Below, piece by piece: positions 11,067 to 21,300 of a stretch of 64,000 nt of DNA (positions are counted from its first letter, which is position 1; each line of letters opens with the position of its first letter). The stretch is from contig OY744461.1 in NCBI GenBank assembly GCA_963556145.1, positions 310,001 through 374,000 on the forward strand, read 5' to 3'. A model generated the notes under the pieces. It worked only from the letters and a program-made list of their open reading frames with translations, had not been told where the DNA came from and did no database searches. The DNA comes from Hygrocybe punicea (taxonomy: Eukaryota > Basidiomycota > Agaricomycetes > Agaricales > Hygrophoraceae). The translations under genes were made by a program, and so were the position numbers.

Positions 11067-11438
11067 TGCCGACCTTATTCGTAATGGTTCAAAAAACCAC
11101 GAATTCCGAAAATATCTCTTTCCTCCCGGTTCACACATGCTTACCTCTACGAAACCGCCCCCATTGATGCCATTACATCCATCATCGAAATCTCTTCCCC
11201 CATCATCGCTCCTGCCCAAATCGTCGACACCATTGGTTTTGGCAACCTCGATTTTAACTCTCGTAAAAAGACCTGTCCCTACGCTTTCCCAATTGTTCAT
11301 TATTATTGTCTTCCATCACCAATCCCCTCCGCCGCCCTTTCCCATCAGTATGACATCATAACCCCACATCGTTTCTCCCTCCTTCCTTTCTCTTTTATCC
11401 ACGATCACCCCGTCAATCCCGATCACCTCATGTATTAA
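10963..11438 (+). pseudogene. PUA/ASCH-like ORF downstream of gypsy pol
   Basis: Overlapping the end of pol in another frame, an ORF opens at ATG 10963 with a hydrophobic leader (MLLLCYLFVLFF) and continues with LLTIYPHNADLIRNGSKNHE and FRKYLFPPG. After a one-base slip near 11130 it goes on with HAYLYETAPIDAITSIIEIS, then GFGNLDFNSRKKTCPYAFPI, ending at TAA 11436-11438 (about 158 codons). The order IxPxxADLIxxGxKxxEFRKY - YLYxTxPIxxI - IGFGNxDFNxxxK matches what I know of PUA/ASCH-fold proteins (COG4933-like), proposed RNA-binding modules. The assignment is by pattern only. It is not part of standard gypsy pol and could be captured from a host gene. Apart from the slip it has no stop, so it decayed less than gag-pol. 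Confidence 0.6.
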
Positions 11439-11521
11439 ATTGGTTTTGCCTGCCCTGAACTTTGTTCTTTATATACCGTCTTCTTTTTTTCTTCCTTCTT
11501 CGCTCCTTGTCTTCTGCTCCC

Positions 11522-12286
11522 ATGTCTGCCTCTGCTGTCTTTCTCCCTTCCTCCCCTTATCACCACTTTCTTCCTCCTTGCTTTTGTATTCCTCATTCCA
11601 AGCGTTGCTTCTGTGACCGCAATGACCGCTTCGCCATCAACTTGTGGCCTCCTTCTTCCTTTGGCTCCATCCACCCTACTTCGTCCATTGCTCATCTGGG
11701 CATTGATCCTTTCTTCGCCCCCCGGGTCTTCTACTCCGCGTGTCCCATTGGGCCCCCCCCTTCTGCTGTTCCCCCGACTGTTCCTGTTTGGTTTTCCGAT
11801 GAACCCGTCGACCCTTACCGCGAATTCATCGACTGTGCTACCATGTATGACTCCTTGTTCCGTCCAGTTAATCAGGACGATTTCCCTTGTTCCGGGGGTA
11901 TTGTTACTTTTCACCCCGATCTGACCCCCGTTTCCAACCCCATTTCTGACTCCGCATCCCACAATGATGTCATAACCTGGGTCCAGAACATCATCAACGA
12001 CAATCGATGACGGTATCCCAATCCATATGATTACCCTCATCATCCGATCACCGCCAACAAATCACCAATGTCACACACGCTCATACAGGCACTTAATAAT
12101 ACCGCGCAGCATAACCACCGGATCAGCTGTCTGCTGACACCAGACCCGCAACGCAGCCGTTGGCCACCATGTTGGCACCCCAAAACGTGTAGACCACGAA
12201 GCACACCAAGACGCCGTTCATCTTGGAGCTTGTCCTCCTCGCAGCCACGCATGATGAAGAAGCTGACCCTAAAGTTGTTTGTTTAG
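11522..12286 (+). pseudogene. Cys-rich ORF overlapping the 3' LTR
   Basis: From MSASAVFLPSSPYHH (an in-frame upstream ATG at 11462 adds a hydrophobic MFFIYRLLFFFLL leader) the frame runs through a Cys cluster (PCFCIPHSKRCFCDRNDR), a middle region (DEPVDPYREFIDCATMYDSL) and into the 3' LTR, ending RMMKKLTLKLFV at 12286. That is about 254 codons, the last ~128 encoded by the LTR. One TGA (12008-12010) interrupts it; the 5' LTR has CGA at the matching site, so the ORF was open when the element inserted. I do not recognise the protein. A promoter-like TATATA lies near 11470. Confidence 0.55.
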
Positions 12287-12478
12287 TATATAATCATGGA
12301 TATTCGTAGTCAGTGATCTTTAAGTTTAGTCTAGCTACTCTTCCCCCGACCACTACCAGAAACCCAGACTCCCCTTCCCTTTCCTTCTTTACCATTGTTT
12401 GTACTTGCTTTTTATCTCAAACATCCTCATTTGGTTTGTTGTTGCCAGAGTCCGCTATAAGAACAGCGATCTGTAACA
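11902..12478 (+). repeat. Gypsy 3' LTR
   Basis: 577 bp, about 97.4% identical to the 5' LTR. It is preceded by a short G-run (CCGGGGGTAT) that may be the remnant polypurine tract, and followed by CAATT, the target duplication, and then the rest of the family-B LTR. Confidence 0.93.
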
Positions 12479-13233
12479 CAATTGGTGGACCGCATTGTTC
12501 CACAGACAGGACAAGACATCACCCCTCAATACGTCATTGACACAGACATCGTCATCCGGTACAGCTTATGCTGTTTGCATGTCTGACCTCGACTAGCCCA
12601 CTGTTTTTCCTCCATAATTCCTTTGTTTTCTTTCATACCAACCTTGCCGCTGTATCCACACTACCTCAAGACACTCCCTTCATCAATCCTACACTGGACG
12701 ATACCCCTCTTCAACCCGACCATGCATTGCACTTGCCAGACTGTGCACTTGCCTGTTACAACAAGTATAGGGCATTTCTGCATGTCACATGATCAGATGA
12801 CAAATCATCCGAGTCATCCGGACCTCTTCCATCCTCAATGACACCCTGACCTCCAGTTGGATCGCAAGAACATCAACATGAGGACACCTCATGTGCGCTT
12901 CATGGTGAACACATGGTGTAATTGGACATGTTGTAGCTTCATGGTTGTATTCTCATTTACCTCCCCTCAAGACCAGTCACTATAATACTGTTCTTGTTGT
13001 TGGTTCGGACTTTTTCTTCTTTATTTTCCTTACGTTTAGTCTGGTTCTTGGGGCAGACTCATCTTGTTTTGGGTAACCCCCACGGCTCACAATGACATTA
13101 GACCTTGACCCCCCCTCTTAGCAGTGTTGTCTTAGCTGTAAGCAACAATGAAAACTGCTCTTCTCTCCTCTGGAAACTGCCTCCTAGTTAAGTTGATTGT
13201 TGCCAGAGCCTGCTGCAGAAGCGATCCGTAACA
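12479..13233 (+). repeat. Family-B LTR (solo), right part
   Basis: Continues directly the text interrupted at 1924: the uninterrupted copy at 36878-38521 reads across the same point. Ends GATCCGTAACA at 13233 followed by AGATT, the second copy of the target duplication. Confidence 0.9.
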
Positions 13234-13439
13234 AGATTGGACAAGGGCAGGCAAGCTGCTGCATCCTCTAACTATACTATGGCATATCTAGTATCAACTA
13301 GGGCATAGTAACAAGGGTTGGGATAAACTGGATGGGTAAAGTGGATGGGTAAGGGATGATGGGTATTAATTCAAAACAAGTCTGGGATCATCCAAAGTGG
13401 TCAAGAATTGAGGGAGATATGAGCAAAACAATAATTTAC

Positions 13440-13935
13440 ATTGTTTTTCTCATATCTCACTTACACCACTTTTCTTAATTCTTCTAACTGGGCTTTTTTG
13501 AATCAATTTTGAGTGCTGTGTTTTGTATCTCATGAAATACTACATGGATTAAGATAGCTATAAAGGGAAATATGTACTATTTCCTGAGGGCTCTCTACTC
13601 ATGTAATTACATTTGGACAATATTCAGTGTATGGTGAGTTATGAATGAATGAAGATAAACCAGTACTTTTTGACATCAAAAATGATATTTTCAATTATAG
13701 CATCAAATGAGCTCCTATGAAGCAGATTGTAGGGAGAAAATTGTGCATTATTGCAAGGGCTAGAAGTACATATATTGTGTTTTTATCTATTTTGGTCCCT
13801 TGAGCCAATATTTATAATTCATGTGGTATTTTGATCCTAAGGCAGACAACCATAGTACCAATGTAATATTGGCTCAAAGGACCAAAATAAAGGGAAACAC
13901 AATATATGTACTTCTAGACCTTGAAATAATGAAGA
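13440..13935. repeat. Diverged copy of the foldback repeat
   Basis: AT-rich DNA similar to the left arm of the 41749-42566 palindrome (shared text CCAGTACTTTTTGACA, TCAAATGAGCTC, AGAAGTACA). It has its own shorter inverted repeat around 13760-13930 (TTGGTCCCTTGAGCCAATATT against AATATTGGCTCAAAGGACC). The outer right arm is lost. No coding content seen. Confidence 0.6.
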
Positions 13936-13977
13936 ATTGGTTGCAAGAGGAGACAAAGCAGTTATTCAGGTTGAGTA

Positions 13978-14125
13978 TTGATGTGCATGGCCCAGCCTCA
14001 GGCCATGAGCCCAGCCATGCCATGCCCAAATAGCCTGGGCCAAGCCAGGCCCAGGAGATGGCCTCAGACAGCTTTTGGCCTGGCTCAGACTTCTCCAAGC
14101 CAAAGCCAGGCTGCCAGGCCACAGC
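13978..14125. repeat. GGCC/CCAGGC-rich short repeat
   Basis: About 145 bp made of GGCCCAGCC, CAGGCC and GCCTGGC words on both strands, embedded in AT-rich DNA. It looks like a small foldback MITE or simple repeat; no target duplication found. The rest of 13234-14400 shows nothing recognisable. Confidence 0.35.
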
Positions 14126-14414
14126 TTTTGAGGAGTGGAATATTTAATATTTTTTGCACATAGTTACATGTACCAAATAATCCAGTACTAACTTGTCCCA
14201 CATCCACAAGCTCATTTCATGCCCAACTATAGTCACTTGCATTTGCTTCAATATTAATCTGATGTCTGCTAAATCAGCCAAAATGGCATGGCTTATATAC
14301 ATGGTGGGTCATTAAATTGTTTCTAACCCTCTCTGAGCTGACAATGTCTATGAGCTCAACAATCCAACACCTTGTTAAAAACATCACAGTGCTCCAAATT
14401 ATTTACCTCCATCA

Positions 14415-16283
14415 GTGTCAAAGGAAATCACCAGGGACAAGATGTGGATCGTGATGCATGATCCAGAGGGTGAGACAGCATATGAGACCTTCAATCAATG
14501 CTTTGATGTTTTTTTTGTAGAAGACTGTCATGTGCAGAAGGCCACCTTCATCACATTTGTCAGTTCATATCTCAAAAAGATTGACTGGTCAGGTGGACTA
14601 CAGCTTGATCTTGTTGAGATCAAGTTGCAATGTCTCCTCACAGAATTCAAGCACCTCATGTATGTATGTCCTTATTCTCTTTGTCTCATCATGTATACTA
14701 AGAAATGCACAGCACTATCTCTGCAGATGAGCCAAGACCAACACATCAACCAAATCCAAAGGCCAAGCTCACAGATATCAGCAACAGCAAGAAACTGGGA
14801 CTGTCATATCAACATCAGGCTGTTGCTGATTTTTACCAGAGTCATATCACTGTCTAGGATCAGCTCCAAGGTCCATCTACTGTAGCAAGAACTTCTACAG
14901 CACAAACGATGCAAACAGCATCTTCATGTTCCACCCCAAGTTCCCCAACACAAATGATGTCTCCTCCACCTCCTGCTAGCCCCAAGCTGTACCTGCTAGT
15001 GATGGACAAGTTCAGTTCTGAACCAAACTGAACTGAACCTAAAATGTGGTTTAGGTTCAAGCTGAAGCCTGAACTGAACCTGAGGTTTGGTTCAAGGTGC
15101 AGGCAGAAGGGACATTCTGTGAACCTGGTTCAAACCAGTTTGAACCAGAACCTAAACTTCAACAACGGAGCCCTTTCAGTGTATCTTTTCCATGATACAT
15201 GGGTCAACCTTGGCTTGTCTATCATGAGATGGTTGTGAACTATGTTTCACATATGATGGGCCATGCATATTCTTTCACCACCCTCCCATTGGCCTACACT
15301 GTGACTGAGAACCTTGCCACAGAGTTTGATTATCATTCTGGGTGAGTAGGAGAAAGTGACACCCAACTCAGGGATGGCCAGTTCTACTTTCATATGTGTC
15401 CCACAGCTCACCAGCAAATCATACCGTTCTGAACACCCTCCAGCATCTCTGTGTCAAGTTGTAATCATGTTCACAATAATGGTGATTCCAGTGTAAACTG
15501 ATGTCTACTCAATAGTGTCTTCATGTGTTTTCACATTCTCAATCCTTTCGCTATCCAGAAGTTTCTTCACAGCAAGGAGTCCAGCTGTGTACAACAACTG
15601 ATGGATTAACACTGTAATGGAGTTGAAGATCTGGTTCTATTGCAGCAATCCACATGGTGGCTTCAGTTGTTTGAAGAGTTGTGGATGTGGTCAACCAGTG
15701 GCTGTTGGGTGCCAATGAAAAGTGCCATCCTATCTATTATAGGGAATTTGTGGATGGTCAAAGGGCCAAAGACCTATCGTAAGTCATTTTATTGATTATT
15801 TTCATATACTTAGTTCTTTTTGAGGGTATTTTCCAATCCACTCTTCTGTCCACAACTCTTGACACCTACTTTTTGACAATTTTGGCATTGAAACCTGATC
15901 AGCAAATAAGTGAAAACCATCTCATCCTGTCACTTCAAGTGGTTTGTCTTCACCCCAAGTTAATGTTATTCTACTCAACAATTTTTAGATGTTTATTCTA
16001 CAAGGATGACATCAAGATTATTCCAAGTAACTCATCTGGATACTTTTTGAAGATAAACTGGAGTGACCAGATTGAGTGGAGGCCTGATAACAAAGACATA
16101 TATGTCAAGAAATTGTTCGCTCTCATCAAACTTTGTGGCAAGCTCAAACCTCTCCAATGGACCAAGATAATTGAGAGTGCATTGGCATATGCAAGGGAAA
16201 AACATGCTGTGGATGCAGAGGCAGCAATATTAGGGAATTGGGAACCTGGGATATCCAATGAGGACACAAGCAGCCAGGAATAA
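14415..16283 (+). pseudogene. Decayed unrecognised gene
   Basis: Fragments in several frames look protein-like but do not join: IDWSGGLQLDLVEIKLQCLL near 14580, QWLLGANEKCHPIYYREFVD near 15700, and a longer open stretch at 15792-16283 containing YVKKLFALIKLCGKLKPLQW and IESALAYAREKHAVDAEA. Stops and frame changes separate them, and the GGTTCA repeat sits at 15003-15097. I cannot name a family. It may be a decayed repetitive gene family of this genome; the region 16284-16866 continues as featureless TGG/ATGG-rich DNA. Confidence 0.35.
15003..15097 (+). repeat. GGTTCA-rich hAT-like terminal repeat, copy 2
   Basis: Inverted relative to 801-895 with near-identical text (GATGGACAAGTTCAG... CTGAACTGAACCT). 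Followed to about 15160 by more GGTTCAAACC words. Probably a MITE or hAT end. Confidence 0.5.
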
Positions 16284-16866
16284 TGACAAAATGGGGCTGT
16301 TAGACATTGAATGCAAGTGGAAGGTTCTGGGATGACCAATGACCATAAATGAGGCCACAAGATGTTGATGTGGCATGATGTGGACTAGCCACTGGTTGTC
16401 CAAAGTGGATTGTGAGAGGAATTGTTGAGGTGGTGTAGGGCAGATGGGGCCATAAAACAATGTGTGAAGGTGCCAGGACTTAGACAAGGTGATGTAGGGA
16501 AGGATGGGGCCATGAAATGTGGTGACAATGAACAATAACATTGAATTCAGAGTCCTTCTCATAGATGGGTTCTGGCAGGATGGGTCCCAAACTTGACAGG
16601 ATCCATGGAAATGGTAGCTTCACTAATGCAGGACCAGAGCTTCTTGTCAAAAATGGTGAAGCCCATCATTTCCTGACAATTTTGTGTAGCTTGGAGAAGC
16701 GGGATGTGGTCTATTTTAGATTTGTCATTGATCAATGTTGAACATCAGCAGGGAAGGAAGAAAATGAGAAGGAGGAGCATGGCTCATGGAGATGATGTGT
16801 GCCTGGAAGAATGAGCATTGAATGTTGCGTGGGCCTCTGATGGGGAGGAAAATGAGATGGCAGAAC

Positions 16867-17324
16867 TGTTGTAATAGCAAATGCACTCATGGCCCGACCT
16901 GAGACTTAACACCAATATCACCTAGATTAGATCCCTCCCTTATCACATGTCAGTTTACCGTTCCCTCTTTCAGTAGCCACTATCCCTTTGTTATACTCTT
17001 TCCTTTGTTTCATGTAGTACTTAAACCTCCCTTATCATAGCGTAGAAGGCCTTAGTTGCGCCATTTTTCCACACTGAGGTCTGTTAACATTTCATTCACT
17101 TTTATATTATTCACTAACAGATTACCTAGTTATCTTTCTGTTACTAGGTAATAATAATACTAGAGTTGCGCCATTTTTCCGCACTGAGGTCTGTTAACAT
17201 TTCATTCACTTTTGTATTATTCACTAACAGATTACCTAGTTATCTTTCTGTTACTAGGTAATAATAATACTAGAGTTGTGCCGTTTTTCTGCACTGAGTT
17301 ATCTTTCTGTTACTAGCCTCCACA
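16867..17324 (+). repeat. Copia 5' LTR with internal tandem duplication
   Basis: TGTTGTAATAGC to CTAGCCTCCACA, 458 bp, 110 bp longer than the 3' LTR because a unit beginning AGTTGCGCCATTTTTCC and ending AATAATACTAG occurs twice (about 17055-17275). Confidence 0.9.
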
Positions 17325-17336
17325 GGTTATAAGCCC
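17325..17336 (+). other. Primer binding site, half initiator-Met tRNA type
   Basis: GGTTATAAGCCC directly after the LTR differs by one base from GGTTATGAGCCC, the site known in Drosophila copia and relatives that pairs with the anticodon-stem region of a cleaved initiator tRNA. Confidence 0.6.
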
Positions 17337-17366
17337 ACATTTTTTCCACTGCACGTTTGTCCTCTG

Positions 17367-17481
17367 ATGTCCACCACACTCTGAGCTGTCTCCGACTCCC
17401 TTCCATCTGATGTCCTGAAACTTGCCTCCAATGGACTGAACTGGGTGATTTTTGAGCTGCATTTTATGGCCGCCGTTATGG
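17367..17481 (+). pseudogene. gag: Copia gag, N-terminal part
   Basis: ATG at 17367 (MSTTL) followed by a TGA at 17382 and then the conserved start of copia gag, SLPSDVLKLASNGLNWVIFE to LHFMAAV. It is cut by the family-C LTR and continues in frame at 18389 (AKGRWGHFDG) once one ATGG copy is removed. Confidence 0.8.
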
Positions 17482-18384
17482 TGTAGATGCGGGTTCTGTG
17501 TGGCTTCGGAACTATATAAAGAAATACGATCCTAACCAGAGGGTGTCAGCGTAGAAGTGACTGGATAAGTCAGTGTCGGGAATAGTAGTAAAAGTAAAGG
17601 AATGTAAGTAAAAATAAAGCCGCCACGTAAAACTGGACTAATAACAATGAAGCCGGCGATGAACGGAGTGAAAACGGATAAATAATAAAGAACCCGACGA
17701 TGCCGACGATGTCGGGTACGGCGGGTCGGGTCGGGTCGGGTCGGAAACGATGAACAAATATACGGAAACAACGATAAAGACGACGAAGTGGACTATAAAA
17801 AGCTAAGGATCTACATGGACGAGCATTTGAAGGGATTAAAAGGTGATTCTGACTAAAGGGAAACGGGGACTAATGGTATGTTATTTTGTACGGTCGTCGG
17901 GGACCGTTTTTATAGTACAGGAAACAGTAATCTACTTTCGGACATGTCTACTTCGGCCGATGGTAAGCTACAAAGAAAGGTTGGAATGGGGATGTGGAAA
18001 GGGGGGTTGCAAAGCAACGAAGACAGGAAATGGAGGGGAAAACGAATATGCAAGGAAAAGATCTAGAAAGTCCTACATATCTCCGAAAGGATGATGGGAT
18101 GCATAAATAAAGTAAATCCGAAGTCGGGGATTGAGTCCGAAGAGATCCATCTCCTGGAATTGGAACTCCGAGGCGTTTGAGGCTGCCGGATTTGGTCTGA
18201 GAGCGGCTGTGATGAAGCGGCATACGTCGGGTTATGTCGGTCACGTCGGGTCACGTCACGTCACGTCACGTCGGGTTGCGTCGGGTTACGTCGGGTTCGA
18301 ATGCGAGTTGGATAGAGGCATCGGGTTCATCCGGATTCGTGATATATCGAGGATACGGACTCAGAGGGATGTCGACCCTCTACA
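17482..18384 (-). repeat. Family-C solo LTR inside copia gag
   Basis: TGTAGATGCGGG to CCCTCTACA, 903 bp, with a 4-bp duplication ATGG (17478-17481 and 18385-18388); removal restores the gag frame. The same LTR flanks the element at 28957-36639. Strand is given by the primer site of that full element. This copy is richer in CpG than the other two. Confidence 0.85.
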
Positions 18385-19133
18385 ATGGCTAAAGGACGTT
18401 GGGGACATTTTGATGGGAGTGCTTCCCGACTCTCGGCTCCACCTACTTTGGACAACGGGTCACAAGTTCCGAACCCTGATGGGGAGAAGTGGGTGAAAGA
18501 TGAAGTGACGGCCAAAAACCTCCTCTTACAGAAGATACCGGACTCAGTGGCCATGAAGATCCACCACTACCAAACCATTGCTCTAGCCTGGGAGTCCATC
18601 GTCGAAGAGTACACTCGCCGGAGTGTCTTTGCTCAAACTGAGTTGAGGGCTGCCTTCCTCGACTCGAGGTGCCCTGACAAAGGCGACATGCGGAAGTTCT
18701 TGGATGATCTGCGTGCCAAAATGGAGGATTTAGCTTCGTTAGACGTGGACATTGACGACAAAGATTACCAGTCCGCTATTATCTTGTCCCTCCCCCCCCA
18801 CCTTGCAAATTTTGCCTCAATGCAGCTCACCGCAGCAAAGTTGTACAGCTCTGCCAAGACCATCGAACCTGACCTCTTTATCCAGGTGATCACCAACGAG
18901 TGGGACTGCTATAGATCCCAGCAGATAAGATCCAAGCGGCCGTTGACCAACCCAGCAATGGATGATGGCAATGATGCGATGGCTGTGGCACAGGAGAAGA
19001 GAAACAAGGGCCAAAGCCGATATGCTGACAAAAGTTGTTACAATTGCGGCGAGCTGGGCCATATCAGCAGGTTCTGCAAGAGACCCAGGAGGGCCAGGGC
19101 CGTCACCAAGCCCAAACCGAATGACATTCCCAT
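18385..19133 (+). pseudogene. gag: Copia gag, main part with CCHC zinc knuckle
   Basis: Open reading frame with the UBN2-type gag core (WVKDEVTAKNLLLQKIPDSV, AWESIVEEYTRRSVFAQTEL, FLDDLRAKMEDLASLDVDID, IILSLPPHLANF) and a zinc knuckle CYNCGELGHISRFCKRP near 19037-19087 that binds element RNA. The frame then enters the repeat beginning TGTAGAGATTG at 19134. Confidence 0.85.
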
Positions 19134-19345
19134 TGTAGAGATTGATATCTCTCTGCATGCGTATTCTCTTATTTTCTCACTTCACCATTTCTTCACCACA
19201 GTTCATTTATAGATACTATACAGTACCTATATAGTGGCTTGTGTACATAGTTACAAACAAGTTGAGTTTTGGGTTTCTATCCCATTGACAGTACTTGCAA
19301 ACAACGAATCCGCGCCTACCAAGGCCACGTTCACTACATCTGGAG
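19134..19345 (+). repeat. Direct repeat flanking the proline-rich ORF, left copy
   Basis: Begins TGTAGAGATTGATATCTC; a copy with a 35-bp extra segment begins at 21301. The first 146 bp are bracketed by TCCCAT (19128-19133 and 19280-19285), like a target duplication. Similarity continues weakly past that point into coding-like text in both copies. Confidence 0.55.
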
Positions 19346-19515
19346 CCCACCATGAGGACTGTCAAGCTCTTCTTCAATTTTCCATCCTTTGACTTTGCCA
19401 TTTTTGGCACCTCTCTCCCTTTTGGCAGCAACAGCGCCCCATAGTCAACAGCGCCCCATATTCGGCAACATTTCAAGCACCTCCAGTCTCCCACCAGGTT
19501 TTAGTCTCATTCCTG

Positions 19516-21148
19516 ATGTTCTCAACGCCTCCGTATTGTCATTTCGTACCAGTTGCGCCCCCTGGGCTGCAGAACTTGGCCCTTTGGCCTTTTTGTCACG
19601 CCATCACAGCCACATCACACGGTCCCCAATACAGGCCCCCCTTCGCATTCCCCTTTTATTTCACTAATCCCGCCACCCACAATCGTTTTAGCACATCCAA
19701 TGGACCCGGCATTCAACGCCCCACAGATCCCACTCAAAAAACCACACCCGGAAAGCCCCAGAATGGCCACAACGAACGCGTCCAACAAGCAGCGCCACCC
19801 ACACGTAAAACGCAAAATGGAGACCCGGTAGTCGAAGGAAAGCACGTGCATTGCAACGGCTGTTGCATGTGCAGTCCCAGGTACGCCCCTCCTCGCCGTT
19901 TCCATGGTTGCCAAGCAGGAAAACGCGTCCACGTGCACCAACGCGAGGATAGCACGCATATTGGCGCATCTGCCCGCGTTTCCGTCTCGTTTCGCCCGCC
20001 GTTTGCACCTACAGACTCGCCGTCGAGCCCAGAGGTGAACCGCGACGTGCCCCCACCATCTACGCCCGTGCCTTCCTCGGAAAAATGCATCCGCGCACGC
20101 CAATGCGACGATAATGCGCATATCGACGCGTCCACCCCCGTTTCACCCTCATTTCACCTGCCGTCCATGTCTCCGCCCTCACAGTCATCCCCAGAGGCCA
20201 ACTGTGACACACTGTCGCCGTCTGTGCCCATGCCAGCCCCAGGAAAATGCGTCCAGGCACGTTTTGATGACCCCACCTCCGTTTCCCCTCCGTTTCAGCC
20301 CCCATCTTCACGTACGCCCTTGCCATCGTCCCCAGTGGTGTTCCAACACATGCCCCCGCCATCTGTCTCCGTGCAGTCACCAGAGAGCCCCACTGGCACC
20401 CAACAGATGCTGTTTTCGATGCATATCGATGCATCCGCCCCCGTTTCCGTCTCGTTTCGTCCGCCATCACCATCTACGCCCTCGCCGTCGTCTCCAGACA
20501 TGAACCATGACATGCCCCCGCCATCTGAGCCCACGCCGTCCCCGGGAAAACACGCTAGCACCCTGCGGACGCCGTTTTCGATGTGTCCCAGCATTTCCGC
20601 CCCCGTTTTGCCTCCGTTTCACCTGCCATACGCGTCCACGCCCTCTCTGTCATCACCAGCGGCAAGTATCGACATGCTGTCACTGTCTGCATCTGCGCTG
20701 GCCCTGGAAAAATGCATCTGCATGCATATTGATGCTTCTGCCCCCGTTTCCGCCTCATTTTGGCCCCCCATCTCCACCTACGTTGCCACCATCATCCCCA
20801 GAAGCGAGCCAGGACACGTTGTCAGTGTTTGTGTCCACCCTGCCCCCGATTTTCCCTTCTCGATCACCTCCCTCATCCTCATCACCTCCCCATGTGTTCT
20901 CCCCCTTCGAAAATGGCCACCACGACAGTCCCTATCCACTAGTTCAAACTGACCTACTTGAGGTCATGTCCTCTTCTGTGCCTGAACCAGAGTCCATTGC
21001 TGTTGATGATATACGTGCTACAACCCTACTTGCGCTCGAGTTGGCATTGCTATCCCTTAAGGCCCTCAAGGTTTTGGAGCAGAAGATGGCTAAGTTGGTT
21101 GATCGGTTAGAGAAGTTGGGAGATTATGTGTTGGAAGATTCTTGTTGA
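19516..21148 (+). CDS. Proline-rich repeat protein with C-terminal coiled coil
   Basis: A long GC- and CpG-rich reading frame (start 19516; open from about 19393) that continues after one apparent extra C in a CCCCCC run near 20765 to a TGA at 21146-21148, about 543 residues in all. The middle consists of about six imperfect ~58-residue units: a block like DASAPVSVSFRPP, then SPSSPEMNHDMPPPS, then a short Lys/Cys link (PGKC). The C-terminus is different: an acidic PEPESIAVDD segment and a leucine-rich helix (LALELALLSLKALKVLEQKM, then AKLVDRLEKLGDYVLEDSC) likely to form a coiled coil. A T-rich tract follows. I do not recognise it. It sits between copia gag and protease and lacks the TGA damage of its surroundings, so it may be a late insertion or captured gene. 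Confidence 0.5.
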
Positions 21149-21300
21149 TTGGATTTTTTTTTTTCTCTCTTTCTTTCTTTCTTTTTCTTTGCTCTGTTCT
21201 GTGTTGTCCCTTCTCTCCCTCCCCACTTTTTTCCCACCTGTTTCTTTATTCCTTGCCTTGTGTGAGACTGAGGACAGTCTCTATTTGTGTCCCTAGTGGA

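Larger units (their letters stand above)
1925..12478 (+). mobile_element. Ty3/gypsy chromovirus, nested and decayed
   Basis: Complete LTR retrotransposon with 577-bp LTRs (1925-2501 and 11902-12478), gag, pol in the order protease-RT-RNase H-integrase-chromodomain, and two extra ORFs before and into the 3' LTR. It interrupts a family-B LTR; the target duplication is CAATC/CAATT (1920-1924 and 12479-12483, one transition). The LTRs differ at about 15 of 577 positions, all but one transitions. It was later hit by a Pogo-type transposon (5639-8538) and a MITE (9354-9822). Fourteen in-frame TGA codons and one frameshift make it non-functional. I see no TGG-type primer site after the 5' LTR; self-priming, as in Tf1-like chromoviruses, is possible but not shown. 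Confidence 0.93.
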
